From Actinomycetes bacterium (lineage in GTDB: Bacteria; Actinomycetota; Actinomycetes; Mycobacteriales; Mycobacteriaceae), in the NCBI GenBank assembly GCA_022601135.1, contig JAHZJB010000099.1, positions 1 to 33,218 on the forward strand: a stretch of 33,218 bases of DNA, written 5' to 3'. The notes under the pieces are model-generated. The model did no database searches. It saw only the letters and a program-made list of their open reading frames with translations, and was not told where the DNA came from. This document shows, piece by piece, positions 8,753 to 16,773 of the stretch. A program made the position numbers and the translations under genes. Within the stretch, counting starts at the first letter, position 1. Each line of letters starts with the position of its first letter.

Positions 8753-10374
8753 GTCCACTGCCGTACTGTCGCGGCCACCGTGTCCTGTAGCTGTGCAGCC
8801 CGGCCGCGGGCCGCGTCGAGGGGGCCTTCGCAATGAACCTCGATGTAGGACTTCAGTTTCGGCTCGGTACCTGAGGGCCGCACGACCACCCGCACCGATG
8901 CGGTGTCCCCGCCGCCGGAGAAGACGAGCGCGTCGGTCCGGGGAGTCATGTCGGTCATCGAGACATCGAAGCCGGCCACATGCTGTGGCGGTGCGGCGCG
9001 CAATCGGGCCATCAGCGCGGCGGCTGCTTCGGGTGTCTCGACCCGGCGGGTGACCGCGGTGGTGGTGTGCACACCGTGCCGACTGGCCAGAATGTCGAGT
9101 GCATCGAGCATCGTTTGCCCGCGCCGGCGCAGCGCGACAGCGAGGTCACACAGGAGCACAGCCGCGCTGATGCCGTCCTTGTCGCGGACCGCGGCGGGAT
9201 CCACACAGTGCCCGATCGCCTCCTCGTAGGCATACACGAGCCTCGCATTGGGGATGGCGTCATCGGCGCGCGCCAACCACTTGAACCCGGTCAGGGTCTC
9301 GACGTGGCGCGCCCCGTGGTCGGCGGCGATACTCGCCAGCATCCGCGACGACACCACCGTGCTGGCTACCACCGGGGTTATGCCGTGATGGTGGGAGAGG
9401 ATGTAATCGCCCAGCAGCCAGCCTGTCTCGTCGCCGGTGAGCATCCGCCAACCGGATGGGGTCGGAACGCCGATCGCGCACCGGTCGGCGTCGGGGTCCA
9501 GCGCGACGGCGATATCCGCCTCGACGTCGGCGGCAAGGCTGAGCAGTTCGTCGACGGCGCCGGGCTCTTCCGGGTTGGGAAAGGCGACGGTGGGGAAATC
9601 CGGGTCCGGGGTGAACTGCCGTTCGACGACGTGCACGTCACCGAAACCGGCTAGTGCCAGCGCATCGAGTGCGTACTCGCCGCCCACTCCATGCAGGGGC
9701 GTCAGCGCCACCCGTGCCGAGCCGGTAGTGCGGCGGACGCTGGCGGCGCGGTCGAGGTAACCGCGCAACTGGTCTGCGCCGAAGGCGGTTACCGGCGTGC
9801 GGGGGATTTCGCTGGCCGGCGGCGCCGTGGTGATCGCGCGTTCGATGTCGTGGTCGGTGGGTGTGATGATCTGCAGGCCACCGGTGAAGTACACCTTGTA
9901 GCCATTGTCGGACGCGGGGTTATGCGATGCGGTGATTTGCACACCCGCTGCAGCACCGCAGTTGCGTACTGCGAACGCGACCGCCGGAGTGGGCACGGGG
10001 GCGAGCATCAGCGTAACGGGAAACCCTTGGGCGGCGAACACTTCTGCTGCGGCCCGGCCGAACTCCGCGGAGCGGTGACGCGCGTCGTAGCCGACCACGA
10101 CGGGTGACCCATCGTGCGAACGGGCGCGGAGCACTGTGGCGATCGCCCAGGTGGTGCGCAAGACGACGGCCAGGTTCATCCCGTTGGGTCCGGCGCGCAG
10201 CGGGCCGCGCAGACCCGCGGTGCCAAAGGTCAGCGGATGTGCGAACCGGTCGGCAAGTTCGTCGTCGCTGCAGGCCGCGAGCTCGGCGGCCGAGTCGGGG
10301 TCGGGGGCGTGCGCGAGCCACTCCTGGACGGCGGCCCGCATCGGTTGCTGAGCACCCCGGATCCGCGGGTTCAC
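8749..10374 (-). CDS. pmmB: Phosphomannomutase/phosphoglucomutase family enzyme
   Basis: A 541-residue alpha-D-phosphohexomutase. In order: [12 protein letters not shown] near residue 48, the phospho-serine loop [14 protein letters not shown] (Ser150), the magnesium loop DPDADR (293-298), the sugar-specificity loop YAYEEAIGH and the C-terminal phosphate-binding [14 protein letters not shown]. The FGTAGLRG start and the overall length fit the phosphopentomutase/phosphoglucomutase-2 branch. Its coupling to deoD makes ribose or deoxyribose 1-phosphate to 5-phosphate conversion a reasonable physiological role despite the pmmB name. The GTG at 10374 overlaps the deoD stop by four bases (GTGA). Confidence 0.93.
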   Translation of the reverse strand: MNPRIRGAQQPMRAAVQEWLAHAPDPDSAAELAACSDDELADRFAHPLTFGTAGLRGPLRAGPNGMNLAVVLRTTWAIATVLRARSHDGSPVVVGYDARHRSAEFGRAAAEVFAAQGFPVTLMLAPVPTPAVAFAVRNCGAAAGVQITASHNPASDNGYKVYFTGGLQIITPTDHDIERAITTAPPASEIPRTPVTAFGADQLRGYLDRAASVRRTTGSARVALTPLHGVGGEYALDALALAGFGDVHVVERQFTPDPDFPTVAFPNPEEPGAVDELLSLAADVEADIAVALDPDADRCAIGVPTPSGWRMLTGDETGWLLGDYILSHHHGITPVVASTVVSSRMLASIAADHGARHVETLTGFKWLARADDAIPNARLVYAYEEAIGHCVDPAAVRDKDGISAAVLLCDLAVALRRRGQTMLDALDILASRHGVHTTTAVTRRVETPEAAAALMARLRAAPPQHVAGFDVSMTDMTPRTDALVFSGGGDTASVRVVVRPSGTEPKLKSYIEVHCEGPLDAARGRAAQLQDTVAATVRQWT

Positions 10375-11174
10375 AGCCGGTCGATCACAGCCGAGAGCAG
10401 GGACCCCATCCGGGTGGCCGACTGCCGGCCCGCCTCAAGCACCTCGTCGTGGCTCAGTGCCGCACCGGTCAACCCGGCCGCCAGGTTCGTCACCAGGGAG
10501 ACGCCCAGCACCCGGGCACCTGCTGCGCGGGCGGAGATCGTCTCGTGCACGGTCGACATTCCGACCAGATCGGCCCCCAGCGAGCGGAGCATCCGTATCT
10601 CGGCCGGGGTCTCGTAGTGCGGACCCGGCACTCCTGCGTAGACGCCCTCGGCCAAGCTCGGGTCGATCTCGCGTGCGATTGCGCGCAGCCGCGGCGAGTA
10701 CGCGTCGACCAGGTCCACGAACTGCGCCCCCACCAGCGGTGAGCGTGCCGTGAGGTTGAGGTGGTCGCTGATCAGCACGGGCTGCCCGACAGTGAACTCA
10801 GGACACAGGCCGCCGGCGGCGTTGGTCAGCACCACGGTGTGCGCACCGGCGGCGCAGGCCGTCCGCACCGGATGCACCACCTCGTGCAGGCCGTGTCCCT
10901 CGTAGGCGTGGATCCTGCCCAACATCACCAGCACCCGGTGGGCGCCGATCCGTAGCGAGAGCACTTGGCCGCCGTGTCCCTGGGCGCCGGGCGGGGAGAA
11001 ACCGGGCAGTTCGTCCATCGGCACGATCGCGACGGCATCTCCGAGCTGCCTCGCCGCCGGGGCCCAGCCGGATCCGAGCACCACCGCGACGTCGTGGGCG
11101 TCGATGCCCGTCCGCTCGGCCAGGGCCGTTGCTGCCAGCCCAGCAGCCTTTGCCGGATCTGCGGGTTCATCCAC
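10371..11174 (-). CDS. deoD: Purine nucleoside phosphorylase (trimeric type)
   Basis: A 267-residue PNP that phosphorolyses inosine and guanosine or their deoxy forms to base and pentose 1-phosphate. Visible are VVLGSGW (phosphate loop), [43 protein letters not shown] and [10 protein letters not shown], all typical of the low-molecular-mass trimeric family used by mycobacteria. Start GTG at 11174 is preceded by a leaderless-type -10 and by no Shine-Dalgarno. It forms an operon with pmmB and works downstream of add. It is divergent from amiB1. Confidence 0.95.
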   Translation of the reverse strand: MDEPADPAKAAGLAATALAERTGIDAHDVAVVLGSGWAPAARQLGDAVAIVPMDELPGFSPPGAQGHGGQVLSLRIGAHRVLVMLGRIHAYEGHGLHEVVHPVRTACAAGAHTVVLTNAAGGLCPEFTVGQPVLISDHLNLTARSPLVGAQFVDLVDAYSPRLRAIAREIDPSLAEGVYAGVPGPHYETPAEIRMLRSLGADLVGMSTVHETISARAAGARVLGVSLVTNLAAGLTGAALSHDEVLEAGRQSATRMGSLLSAVIDRL

Positions 11175-11181
11175 AACCGGT

Positions 11182-11187
11182 ACCTTA
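11182..11187 (-). promoter_or_regulatory. Leaderless-type -10 of deoD
   Basis: TAAGGT on the minus strand, seven bases before the GTG at 11174, with no ribosome binding site. It is identical to the hexamer before upp. Confidence 0.55.
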
Positions 11188-11189
11188 GG

Positions 11190-11199
11190 CCGACGTCGG
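11190..11199. promoter_or_regulatory. Short palindrome between divergent deoD and amiB1
   Basis: CCGACGTCGG is a perfect 10-bp palindrome midway between the two leaderless-type promoters, upstream of both. It could be an operator shared by the two units, but a palindrome this short can arise by chance in GC-rich DNA. Confidence 0.3.
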
Positions 11200-11222
11200 T
11201 CGGTTATCCGGACAAGCAGTGA

Positions 11223-11228
11223 GATACT
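11223..11228 (+). promoter_or_regulatory. Leaderless-type -10 of amiB1
   Basis: GATACT lies six bases before the ATG at 11235 and no Shine-Dalgarno is present. It faces away from the deoD promoter in a 60-bp divergent region. Confidence 0.5.
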
Positions 11229-11234
11229 GCCAAC

Positions 11235-12414
11235 ATGCCCGCCGCCGCGTCGTCATCGGTCCAGGACGTCGTCAATCGGCGCCGCGGCGACCTTCTCGAG
11301 TTGTCGCACTCCCTGCACGCCGAGCCGGAACTCGCCTTCGCCGAGCACCGCAGCTGCGCCAAGACCCAGGCGTTGGTCGCCGAGCGCGGTTTCGAGGTCA
11401 GCCGGGCAGCGGGCGGCCTGGACACCGCCTTCCGCGCGGTATACGGCAGTGGTCCGCTGGTGATCGGGATCTGCGCCGAGTACGACGCGCTGCCCGAGAT
11501 CGGTCACGCGTGCGGTCACAACATCATTGCCGCGGCAGCGGTCGGCACTGCTCTGGCACTCGCTGAGGTGGCCGACGCACTCGGCCTGACGGTCGTGCTT
11601 CTCGGCACTCCCGCCGAGGAGGCCGGGGGGCGGCAAGGTGCTGATGCTCGATGCCGGAGTCTTCGATGACATCACCGCCACGGTGATGCTGCATCCCGGG
11701 CCGCTGGATATCGCAGCTGCCCGCTCGCTGGCGCTCGCCGAGGCCAGGATCCGCTACACCGGACGGGAGTCCCATGCCGCCGTCGCGCCTCATATGGGGC
11801 TCAATGCCGCCGATGCCGCCACCATCGCGCAAGTGGCCGTCGGGCTGCTGCGGCAGCAGCTGGCGCCCGGCCAGATGGTGCACGGCATCGTGATCGACGG
11901 CGGTCAGGCGACCAACATCATCCCGGCACACGCGGAGTTGCGCTACACGATGCGGGCCGAGAACTTAGAGTCGTTGCGCGAGTTGGAGTCCCGAATGAAC
12001 GGATGCTTCGCCGCCGGGGCCGTCGGTACCGGCTGCGAGCACGTCGTCGCCGAGAGTGCGCCCGACTATGCGGAGTTGCGCCCCGATTCCTGGCTCGCCT
12101 CGACGCTGCGGGCCGAGATGGTGCGCATCGGCCGCACGCCGGTCTCCGAGGCCGTCGAGGCGTCGCTGCCGCTGGGTAGTACGGACATGGGCAACGTCAC
12201 CCAGGTGATGCCGGGAATCCATCCCATCATCGGTGTGGAGTCCGGTGGAGCGTCGCTGCATCAACCTGGGTTCACCGCGGCGGCGGTTTCGGCCAGTGCC
12301 GATACTGCAGTGGTTGAGGGTGCGATCATGTTGGCGCGCACGGTGGTTGCGCTGGCGGGCGACGCTACCGAGCGGGACCGGATGCTCGAACTATGGCACC
12401 GGCGGACATCATGA
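11235..12414 (+). pseudogene. amiB1: M20-family amidohydrolase AmiB1, interrupted by a +1 frameshift
   Basis: Two consecutive reading frames together give a complete M20 peptidase/amidohydrolase of about 392 residues. Frame one (11235-11669) covers LHAEPELAFAEHRSC, the metal-site GICAEYDALPEIGHACGHN and LLGTPAEEAGG. Frame two then continues in register with GKVLMLDAGVFDD, ESHAAVAPHMGLNAAD and GSTDMGNVTQVMPGIHP to the stop at 12414. The shift lies in six consecutive G at 11625-11630; five G would restore a continuous GTPAEEAGGGKV. The family hydrolyses N-acyl amino acid or dipeptide-type amides; the true substrate is unknown. It may be a sequencing error, a real inactivation, or slippage. The stop overlaps amiA1 (ATGA). 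Confidence 0.85.
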
Positions 12415-13571
12415 GCGGCCTATCGGAGGCCGCCAACGCGTGGTTGGCTGCCCACTACGGGGATCTGGCCGGCTGGCGCCGCCATCTGCATGCGCATCCC
12501 GAGCTCGGGCGCCAGGAGTTCGCCACCACGCAGTTCGTTGCTTCGCGGTTGGCCGACGCGGGGCTCAACCCCAAGATTCTGCCCGGCGGAACGGGTTTGA
12601 CGTGCGATCTCGGCCCCGAACACCGGCCGCGAGTGGCTCTGCGGGCCGACATGGACGCGCTGCCGATGGCCGACCGGACGGGAGCGCCGTACGTGTCGAC
12701 GGTGCCCAATGTTGCCCACGCCTGCGGCCACGATGCACATACCGCGGTGCTGCTGGGAGCCGGGTTGGCGCTGTCGTCGGCGGCCGAACTGCCCGTCGGC
12801 GTCCGGTTGATCTTCCAGGCTGCCGAGGAGCTGATGTGTGGCGCCACCGATGCGATTGCCGGGGGTGCGCTGGCCGGGGTGTCGCGCATCTACGCGCTGC
12901 ACTGCGACCCGCGGCTGGCCGTCGGAAAGGTCGCGACCCGGCTGGGGCCGATCACTTCGGCGGCCGACCAGGTCGAGGTGACGATGTACTCGCCCGGTGG
13001 TCACACCTCGCGGCCGCACCTCACCAGCGACCTGGTATACGGGTTGGGCACCCTGATCACCGGGGTACCCGGCGTGCTGTCCCGCCGCATCGATCCCCGC
13101 AACAACACCGTGATGGTGTGGGGTGCGGTCAATGCGGGTGTGGCCGCCAACGCGATTCCGCAGACCGGGACGCTCGCGGGCACCATCCGCACGGCTAGTC
13201 GAGACACCTGGATCACGTTGGAACAGATTGTGCGGGAATCGATTGAGTCTCTGCTCGCCCCGCTGGGCATCGAGCACACGGTGCTGTACCGGCGCGGGGT
13301 GCCACCAGTGGTCAACGAAGAGACCTCTACCCGGATCCTGACCCACGCGATCGAGGCGATCGGCCCCGACGTGCTGGCCGACACCCACCAGTCCGGGGGC
13401 GGGGAGGACTTCTCCTGGTACCTCGAAGAGGTGCCGGGGGCCATGGCGCGGCTGGGTGTGTGGGGTGGCCAGGGCGCTCAACTGGATCTGCATCAGCCGA
13501 CGTTCGACCTTGACGAGCGTGCCCTGGGCATTGGGGTTCGACTGCTGGCCAACATCATCGAACATTCCTGA
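12411..13571 (+). CDS. amiA1: M20-family amidohydrolase AmiA1
   Basis: A 386-residue metal-dependent amidohydrolase of the aminoacylase/carboxypeptidase branch of M20. Motifs: RRHLHAHPELGRQEF near residue 23, ALRADMDALPM, HACGHDAHT (Cys105 and His107 metal ligands), FQAAEEL (catalytic and bridging Glu), LHCDP (His ligand) and SGGGEDFSWY near the C-terminus. The central GGHTSRPH belongs to the dimerisation (lid) domain. The ATG at 12411 overlaps the amiB1 stop by four bases, so its translation normally follows amiB1. Because the full amiB1 frame is broken at 11630, coupling to this gene would need ribosomes that reach 12414, or a separate initiation. Confidence 0.93.
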   Translation: MSGLSEAANAWLAAHYGDLAGWRRHLHAHPELGRQEFATTQFVASRLADAGLNPKILPGGTGLTCDLGPEHRPRVALRADMDALPMADRTGAPYVSTVPNVAHACGHDAHTAVLLGAGLALSSAAELPVGVRLIFQAAEELMCGATDAIAGGALAGVSRIYALHCDPRLAVGKVATRLGPITSAADQVEVTMYSPGGHTSRPHLTSDLVYGLGTLITGVPGVLSRRIDPRNNTVMVWGAVNAGVAANAIPQTGTLAGTIRTASRDTWITLEQIVRESIESLLAPLGIEHTVLYRRGVPPVVNEETSTRILTHAIEAIGPDVLADTHQSGGGEDFSWYLEEVPGAMARLGVWGGQGAQLDLHQPTFDLDERALGIGVRLLANIIEHS

Positions 13572-13575
13572 CGCT

Positions 13576-13638
13576 CCGCGACCGCGCGTGTCTGCACCGC
13601 GGCGCGCCGCAAGTGCTGGCAATTTGCGCGTGCTCGCG
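13576..13638 (+). repeat. Palindromic intergenic element, family A, copy A2
   Basis: A 63-bp element just after amiA1, beginning CCGCGACCGCGCGTGTCTGC and ending TTGCGCGTGCTCGCG. Its ends are inverted repeats of each other and the centre GGCGCGCCGC is palindromic. It matches the reverse complement of copy A3 at about 53 of 63 positions without gaps. The two copies bracket the DUF559 gene in inverted orientation. A second small palindrome (CTCGCG-CCC-CGCGAG) overlaps its right end. Confidence 0.8.
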
Positions 13639-13677
13639 CCCCGCGAGGGGGGCACAATGTTCCCGACGGTGTTGTAC

Positions 13678-13710
13678 CCAATGACCATCTGATCCACAGA
13701 TGGTCATTGG
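13678..13710. promoter_or_regulatory. Perfect 14-bp inverted repeat upstream of the first DUF559 gene
   Basis: CCAATGACCATCTG, five bases (ATCCA), then CAGATGGTCATTGG. The arms match perfectly. It ends 31 bp before the chosen start codon and contains the alternative ATG at 13700. The N-terminal domain of the gene resembles AbiEi antitoxins, which in known systems bind inverted repeats in their own promoter, so an operator is the likeliest reading. An RNA hairpin is the alternative. Confidence 0.6.
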
Positions 13711-13741
13711 CCCCGGCTGCCCCCGGCTACCGCGACGGACG

Positions 13742-14638
13742 ATGGCAGTTGTGAGCGAGCAACTTGACCGGCTACTCGACGCTCAGGGCGGCGTCGCTAC
13801 TACGGGCCAGATCCTGACCCAACTGACCCGCCGCGGACTTGAGGCACAAGTGAATACCGGCGTACTGGAACGAATGTGGCATGGCGTCTACTGTCGAGGC
13901 GAGCCTTCCCAGGAGCTCCGACTGCGCGGCTTGGACCTGACGTGCGGCAGGCGGGTGGCGGTATGCCTGGGTACCGCCGCTGGGCTGTTCGGCTTCGATA
14001 CCGAGCAGCCGTCAGATCTTCACGTTCTCAACCCCCCGGGCTGTGCGCTGCGCTGCGCCGACGGGCTAGTCGTGCACCGGCGCGACGGCGCGCCATTGGT
14101 CGTGCGGGACGGGCGCCGCGCCACCGCGCCCGCGTGGACCGCCGTCGAGGTCGGGCGGGCGCTGCGGCGGCCGCGGACACTGGCCACGCTCGATGCCGCG
14201 CTGCGCAGCGGCACCTGTTCGCGGCCGGAGTTGTGGCGGATGGCCGCCGAGCAGAAGGGGCGCAGGGGAATCGTCGCCCTTCGCGATCTGCTGCCGCTGG
14301 CGGACGCTGGCTCGGAATCCCCAATGGAGAGTGAGGCCCGCCTGGTCATGATCGACGGCGGTCTGCCCGTTCCCGAACTGCAGTACGAGATCGTCGACGG
14401 GAACGGGGAGCTGCGGCGGCTCGATTTCGCCTGGCCCGAGCACAGGGTCGCCGCGGAATACGACGGAATGGCCTGGCACTCGGGCCCGGAGGCGATGCGA
14501 CGGGACCGCCGGCGGCAGGCAGCGCTGCTGGATGTCGGCTGGCGGGTGGTGCCGATTGTCTTTGAGGACGTCCGGTATCGGGCATGGGAGCTGGTCGCGC
14601 GCATCGACGGTCAGCTTCGTCACGGTCGGGCGGCGTGA
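13742..14638 (+). CDS. AbiEi-like winged-helix plus DUF559 nuclease-fold protein
   Basis: A 298-residue protein. Residues 5-60 resemble the winged-helix N-terminus of type IV AbiEi antitoxins (LLDAQGGVATTGQILTQLTRRGL, then MWHGVYCRG). The C-terminal 110 residues are DUF559, a very-short-patch-repair-like PD-(D/E)xK fold: Glu196/198, LDFAWPEHRVAAEYDG (Asp228, Glu239, Asp241), W-H, then RRDRRRQAALLDVGWRVVPI. Start ATG 13742 avoids the inverted repeat that contains the in-frame ATG at 13700. No toxin partner (AbiEii nucleotidyltransferase) lies beside it. It is bracketed by inverted repeats A2 and A3, and its stop codon is inside A3. Function unknown; a DNA-binding nuclease-like role is inference. 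Confidence 0.82.
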   Translation: MAVVSEQLDRLLDAQGGVATTGQILTQLTRRGLEAQVNTGVLERMWHGVYCRGEPSQELRLRGLDLTCGRRVAVCLGTAAGLFGFDTEQPSDLHVLNPPGCALRCADGLVVHRRDGAPLVVRDGRRATAPAWTAVEVGRALRRPRTLATLDAALRSGTCSRPELWRMAAEQKGRRGIVALRDLLPLADAGSESPMESEARLVMIDGGLPVPELQYEIVDGNGELRRLDFAWPEHRVAAEYDGMAWHSGPEAMRRDRRRQAALLDVGWRVVPIVFEDVRYRAWELVARIDGQLRHGRAA

Positions 14639-14696
14639 GCATGCGCGAAATGCCGACAATTGCGGCGCGCCGCCGTACAGACACGCGCGCTCGCGG
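14634..14696 (-). repeat. Palindromic intergenic element, family A, copy A3 (inverted relative to A2)
   Basis: Read on the minus strand, this 63-bp copy begins CCGCGAGCGCGCGTGTCTGT and ends GCGCATGCTCACG. The last bases contain the TGA stop (14636-14638) of the DUF559 gene. Beyond its outer end lies a tandem pair of CTCCCTTCCCCGCG-like units (14688-14720, minus strand), comparable to the tandem units at copy A4. It sits between convergent genes and may also act as a hairpin terminator. Confidence 0.8.
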
Positions 14697-14721
14697 GGAA
14701 GGGAGCGCGCGGGGAAGGGAG

Positions 14722-15201
14722 CTAGGTTCCGGGGCCGATGTTGCTGGCTGGCCGGGTGCGTAGATCGTGGACGTATTCGTCTGGGGCACCGGCGATTTCG
14801 GCGGCTTCGGCCATCACCCCCAGGTAACGCGCCGACGGAATGCCACCCTCCCAGGCATCCACCACATATAGCCATGCGAGCACCGGGTCCGTGCTGGTGT
14901 CTGAGGACAACCGCTCCACCCGGCAGCGAATCTTCTTATGAACGCCGAGCTCAGACCCCTCCCAGCGGTCGAGGTTCGCCTCATCGTCTTTGGTCATGTC
15001 GTAGAGCACGACGAACACCTTCGACGTCGGATCCTCGACGATGGTGGCCAGCGCCCCCTCCCAGCCGATGTCTGCGCCACCGAATGTCAACCGCCAGCCA
15101 TGCAGCCAGCCCGTTCCGGCCATCGGGGAGTGCGGGGCCCGCTGCAGCATCTGTTCAGGATGCATATTCGATCCGTAGGCGGCGTAGATCGGCACGGGCA
15201 A
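14722..15201 (-). CDS. Gamma-glutamylcyclotransferase-like protein (Rv3304-like)
   Basis: A 159-residue protein of the GGCT/AIG2-like fold. The N-terminal YAAYGSNMHPEQM carries the substrate-binding YGSN loop, and the acidic cluster KDDEANLDRWEG (residues 71-82) provides the usual catalytic Glu, either Glu74 or Glu81. VLAWLYVV and the C-terminal YLGVMAEAAEIAGAP helix are as in actinobacterial members. Enzymes of this fold cyclise gamma-glutamyl amines or amino acids to 5-oxoproline; the mycobacterial substrate is unknown. It is convergent with the DUF559 gene and divergent from lpdA. Length matches the M. tuberculosis gene at this place, from memory. Confidence 0.85.
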   Translation of the reverse strand: MPVPIYAAYGSNMHPEQMLQRAPHSPMAGTGWLHGWRLTFGGADIGWEGALATIVEDPTSKVFVVLYDMTKDDEANLDRWEGSELGVHKKIRCRVERLSSDTSTDPVLAWLYVVDAWEGGIPSARYLGVMAEAAEIAGAPDEYVHDLRTRPASNIGPGT

Positions 15202-15281
15202 AGCTTAGTCGCATCGCGTTGGGCCGTCCGACATCCCTGAGCCTCTCGCAGGATCTGAATGTGTCGGAGACTCGGGTGACC

Positions 15282-15287
15282 TAAGTT
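15282..15287 (+). promoter_or_regulatory. Leaderless-type -10 of lpdA
   Basis: TAAGTT, then six bases, then the GTG at 15294; no Shine-Dalgarno. It fits a leaderless transcript starting on the first of two consecutive GTG codons, which supports the longer start. Confidence 0.6.
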
Positions 15288-15293
15288 GAGACG

Positions 15294-16709
15294 GTGGTGA
15301 CGCGCATCGTGATCATCGGCGGCGGGCCGGCAGGGTACGAGGCTGCGCTGGTGGCCGCCGCCCATGGGCGGGACGTCACCCAGGTGACCGTCATCGACTC
15401 CGATGGGGTGGGCGGAGGGTGCGTGCTCTATGACTGCGTGCCATCGAAGACGTTGATCGCGTCCACCGGCGTACGCACCGAATTGCGTCGCGCCGCCGGC
15501 CTGGGCTTCGACATCGGCATCGACCACGCCAAGATTTCACTGGCCCAGATCAACAACCGGGTCAAGACGCTGGCCGCGTCGCAGTCCGCGGATATCGGCA
15601 GTCAGTTGATCAACCAGGGTGTGACCGTTCTCGGGGGGCGAGGGGAACTCGTCGACGACACCTCGGGAATGGCGCATCACCGGGTGAAGGTCACCACACC
15701 CGACGGCCGCGCGGGCGTGTTGAAGGCCGACGTCGTGCTCATCGCCACCGGTGCCAGCCCGCGAGTGCTGCCGAATGCGGTCCCCGACGGGGAGCGGATC
15801 CTGACCTGGCGTCAGCTCTACGACCTGCCCGAGCTACCCGAACACCTCATCGTCGTGGGTTCCGGCGTGACCGGCGCGGAATTCTGCAACGCGTACACCG
15901 AGCTCGGCGTGACAGTGACCGTGGTTGCCAGCCGTGATCAGATACTTCCCCACGAAGACTCCGACGCCGCCGCCGTGCTGGAGAAGGTGTTCGCCGAGCG
16001 CGGGGTGACGCTGGTGAAGAACGCCCGCGCCGACTCGGTGACCCGCACCCCGACGGGCGTCAAGGTGAGCATGGCCGATGGCCGCACGGTCGAGGGCAGT
16101 CACGCGCTGATGACGGTCGGATCCGTGCCCAACACCGGTGAACTGGGCTTGGAGCGGGTCGGAATCGAGCTCAACCCCGGTGGGTACATCCCCGTCGACC
16201 GGGTGTCGCGCACCCCGGCCGCGGGTATCTATGCCGCCGGTGACTGCACCGGCCTGTTGCCGCTGGCATCGGTGGCTGCCATGCAGGGCCGCATCGCGAT
16301 GTACCACGCGCTGGGTGACGGGGTGGCCCCGATTCGGTTGCGTACTGTCGCGTCGGCGACCTTCACCCGTCCCGAGATCGCTGCGGTCGGCATCCCGCAG
16401 TCGGCGATCGATGACGGCAGCGTGCCCGCGCGCACCCTTATGTTGCCGCTGGCCACCAACGCCCGGGCGAAGATGTCGCTGCTCAGATATGGTTTCGTGA
16501 AGATCTTCTGTCGGCCGGCGACGGGTGTGGTGATCGGCGGTGTCGTGGTGGCGCCGATCGCGTCGGAGTTGATACTGCCGATCACCCTCGCGGTGCAGAA
16601 CCGGATCTCGGTGTCCGACCTGGCGCAAACGTTGTCGGTATATCCCTCGCTGTCGGGGTCCATCGTGGAGGCAGCGCGCCGGTTGATGGCGCACGACGAT
16701 CTGGACTGA
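15294..16709 (+). CDS. lpdA: LpdA, NAD(P)H quinone reductase / flavoprotein disulfide reductase family
   Basis: A 471-residue FAD flavoprotein: IVIIGGGPAGYEAAL at the N-terminus, ATGASP linker, second Rossmann motif IVVGSGVTGAEF, and GIYAAGDCTGLLPLASVAAMQGR for FAD. From memory the M. tuberculosis orthologue reduces quinones and is not a lipoamide dehydrogenase, because it lacks the first redox Cys and the C-terminal His-Glu pair. Here GGGCVLYDCVPSKT has both cysteines (Cys43 and Cys48, CxxxxC), yet the C-terminus LSVYPSLSGSI still lacks His and Glu. A redox-active disulfide may form, but classical dihydrolipoamide chemistry is unlikely. It is followed by glpD2 in the conserved lpdA-glpD2 order, 64 bp apart. 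Confidence 0.93.
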   Translation: MVTRIVIIGGGPAGYEAALVAAAHGRDVTQVTVIDSDGVGGGCVLYDCVPSKTLIASTGVRTELRRAAGLGFDIGIDHAKISLAQINNRVKTLAASQSADIGSQLINQGVTVLGGRGELVDDTSGMAHHRVKVTTPDGRAGVLKADVVLIATGASPRVLPNAVPDGERILTWRQLYDLPELPEHLIVVGSGVTGAEFCNAYTELGVTVTVVASRDQILPHEDSDAAAVLEKVFAERGVTLVKNARADSVTRTPTGVKVSMADGRTVEGSHALMTVGSVPNTGELGLERVGIELNPGGYIPVDRVSRTPAAGIYAAGDCTGLLPLASVAAMQGRIAMYHALGDGVAPIRLRTVASATFTRPEIAAVGIPQSAIDDGSVPARTLMLPLATNARAKMSLLRYGFVKIFCRPATGVVIGGVVVAPIASELILPITLAVQNRISVSDLAQTLSVYPSLSGSIVEAARRLMAHDDLD

Positions 16710-16773
16710 ACACAAGTAGCCTGGGGTGGGCAACCGTACTGACGAGTAACCGAGTAACGAGGAGTCTGCCAAC

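Noticed and set aside
12420..13697. Long minus-strand open frame opposite amiA1
   Set aside because: Shadow of amiA1 with no domain, promoter or ribosome binding site.
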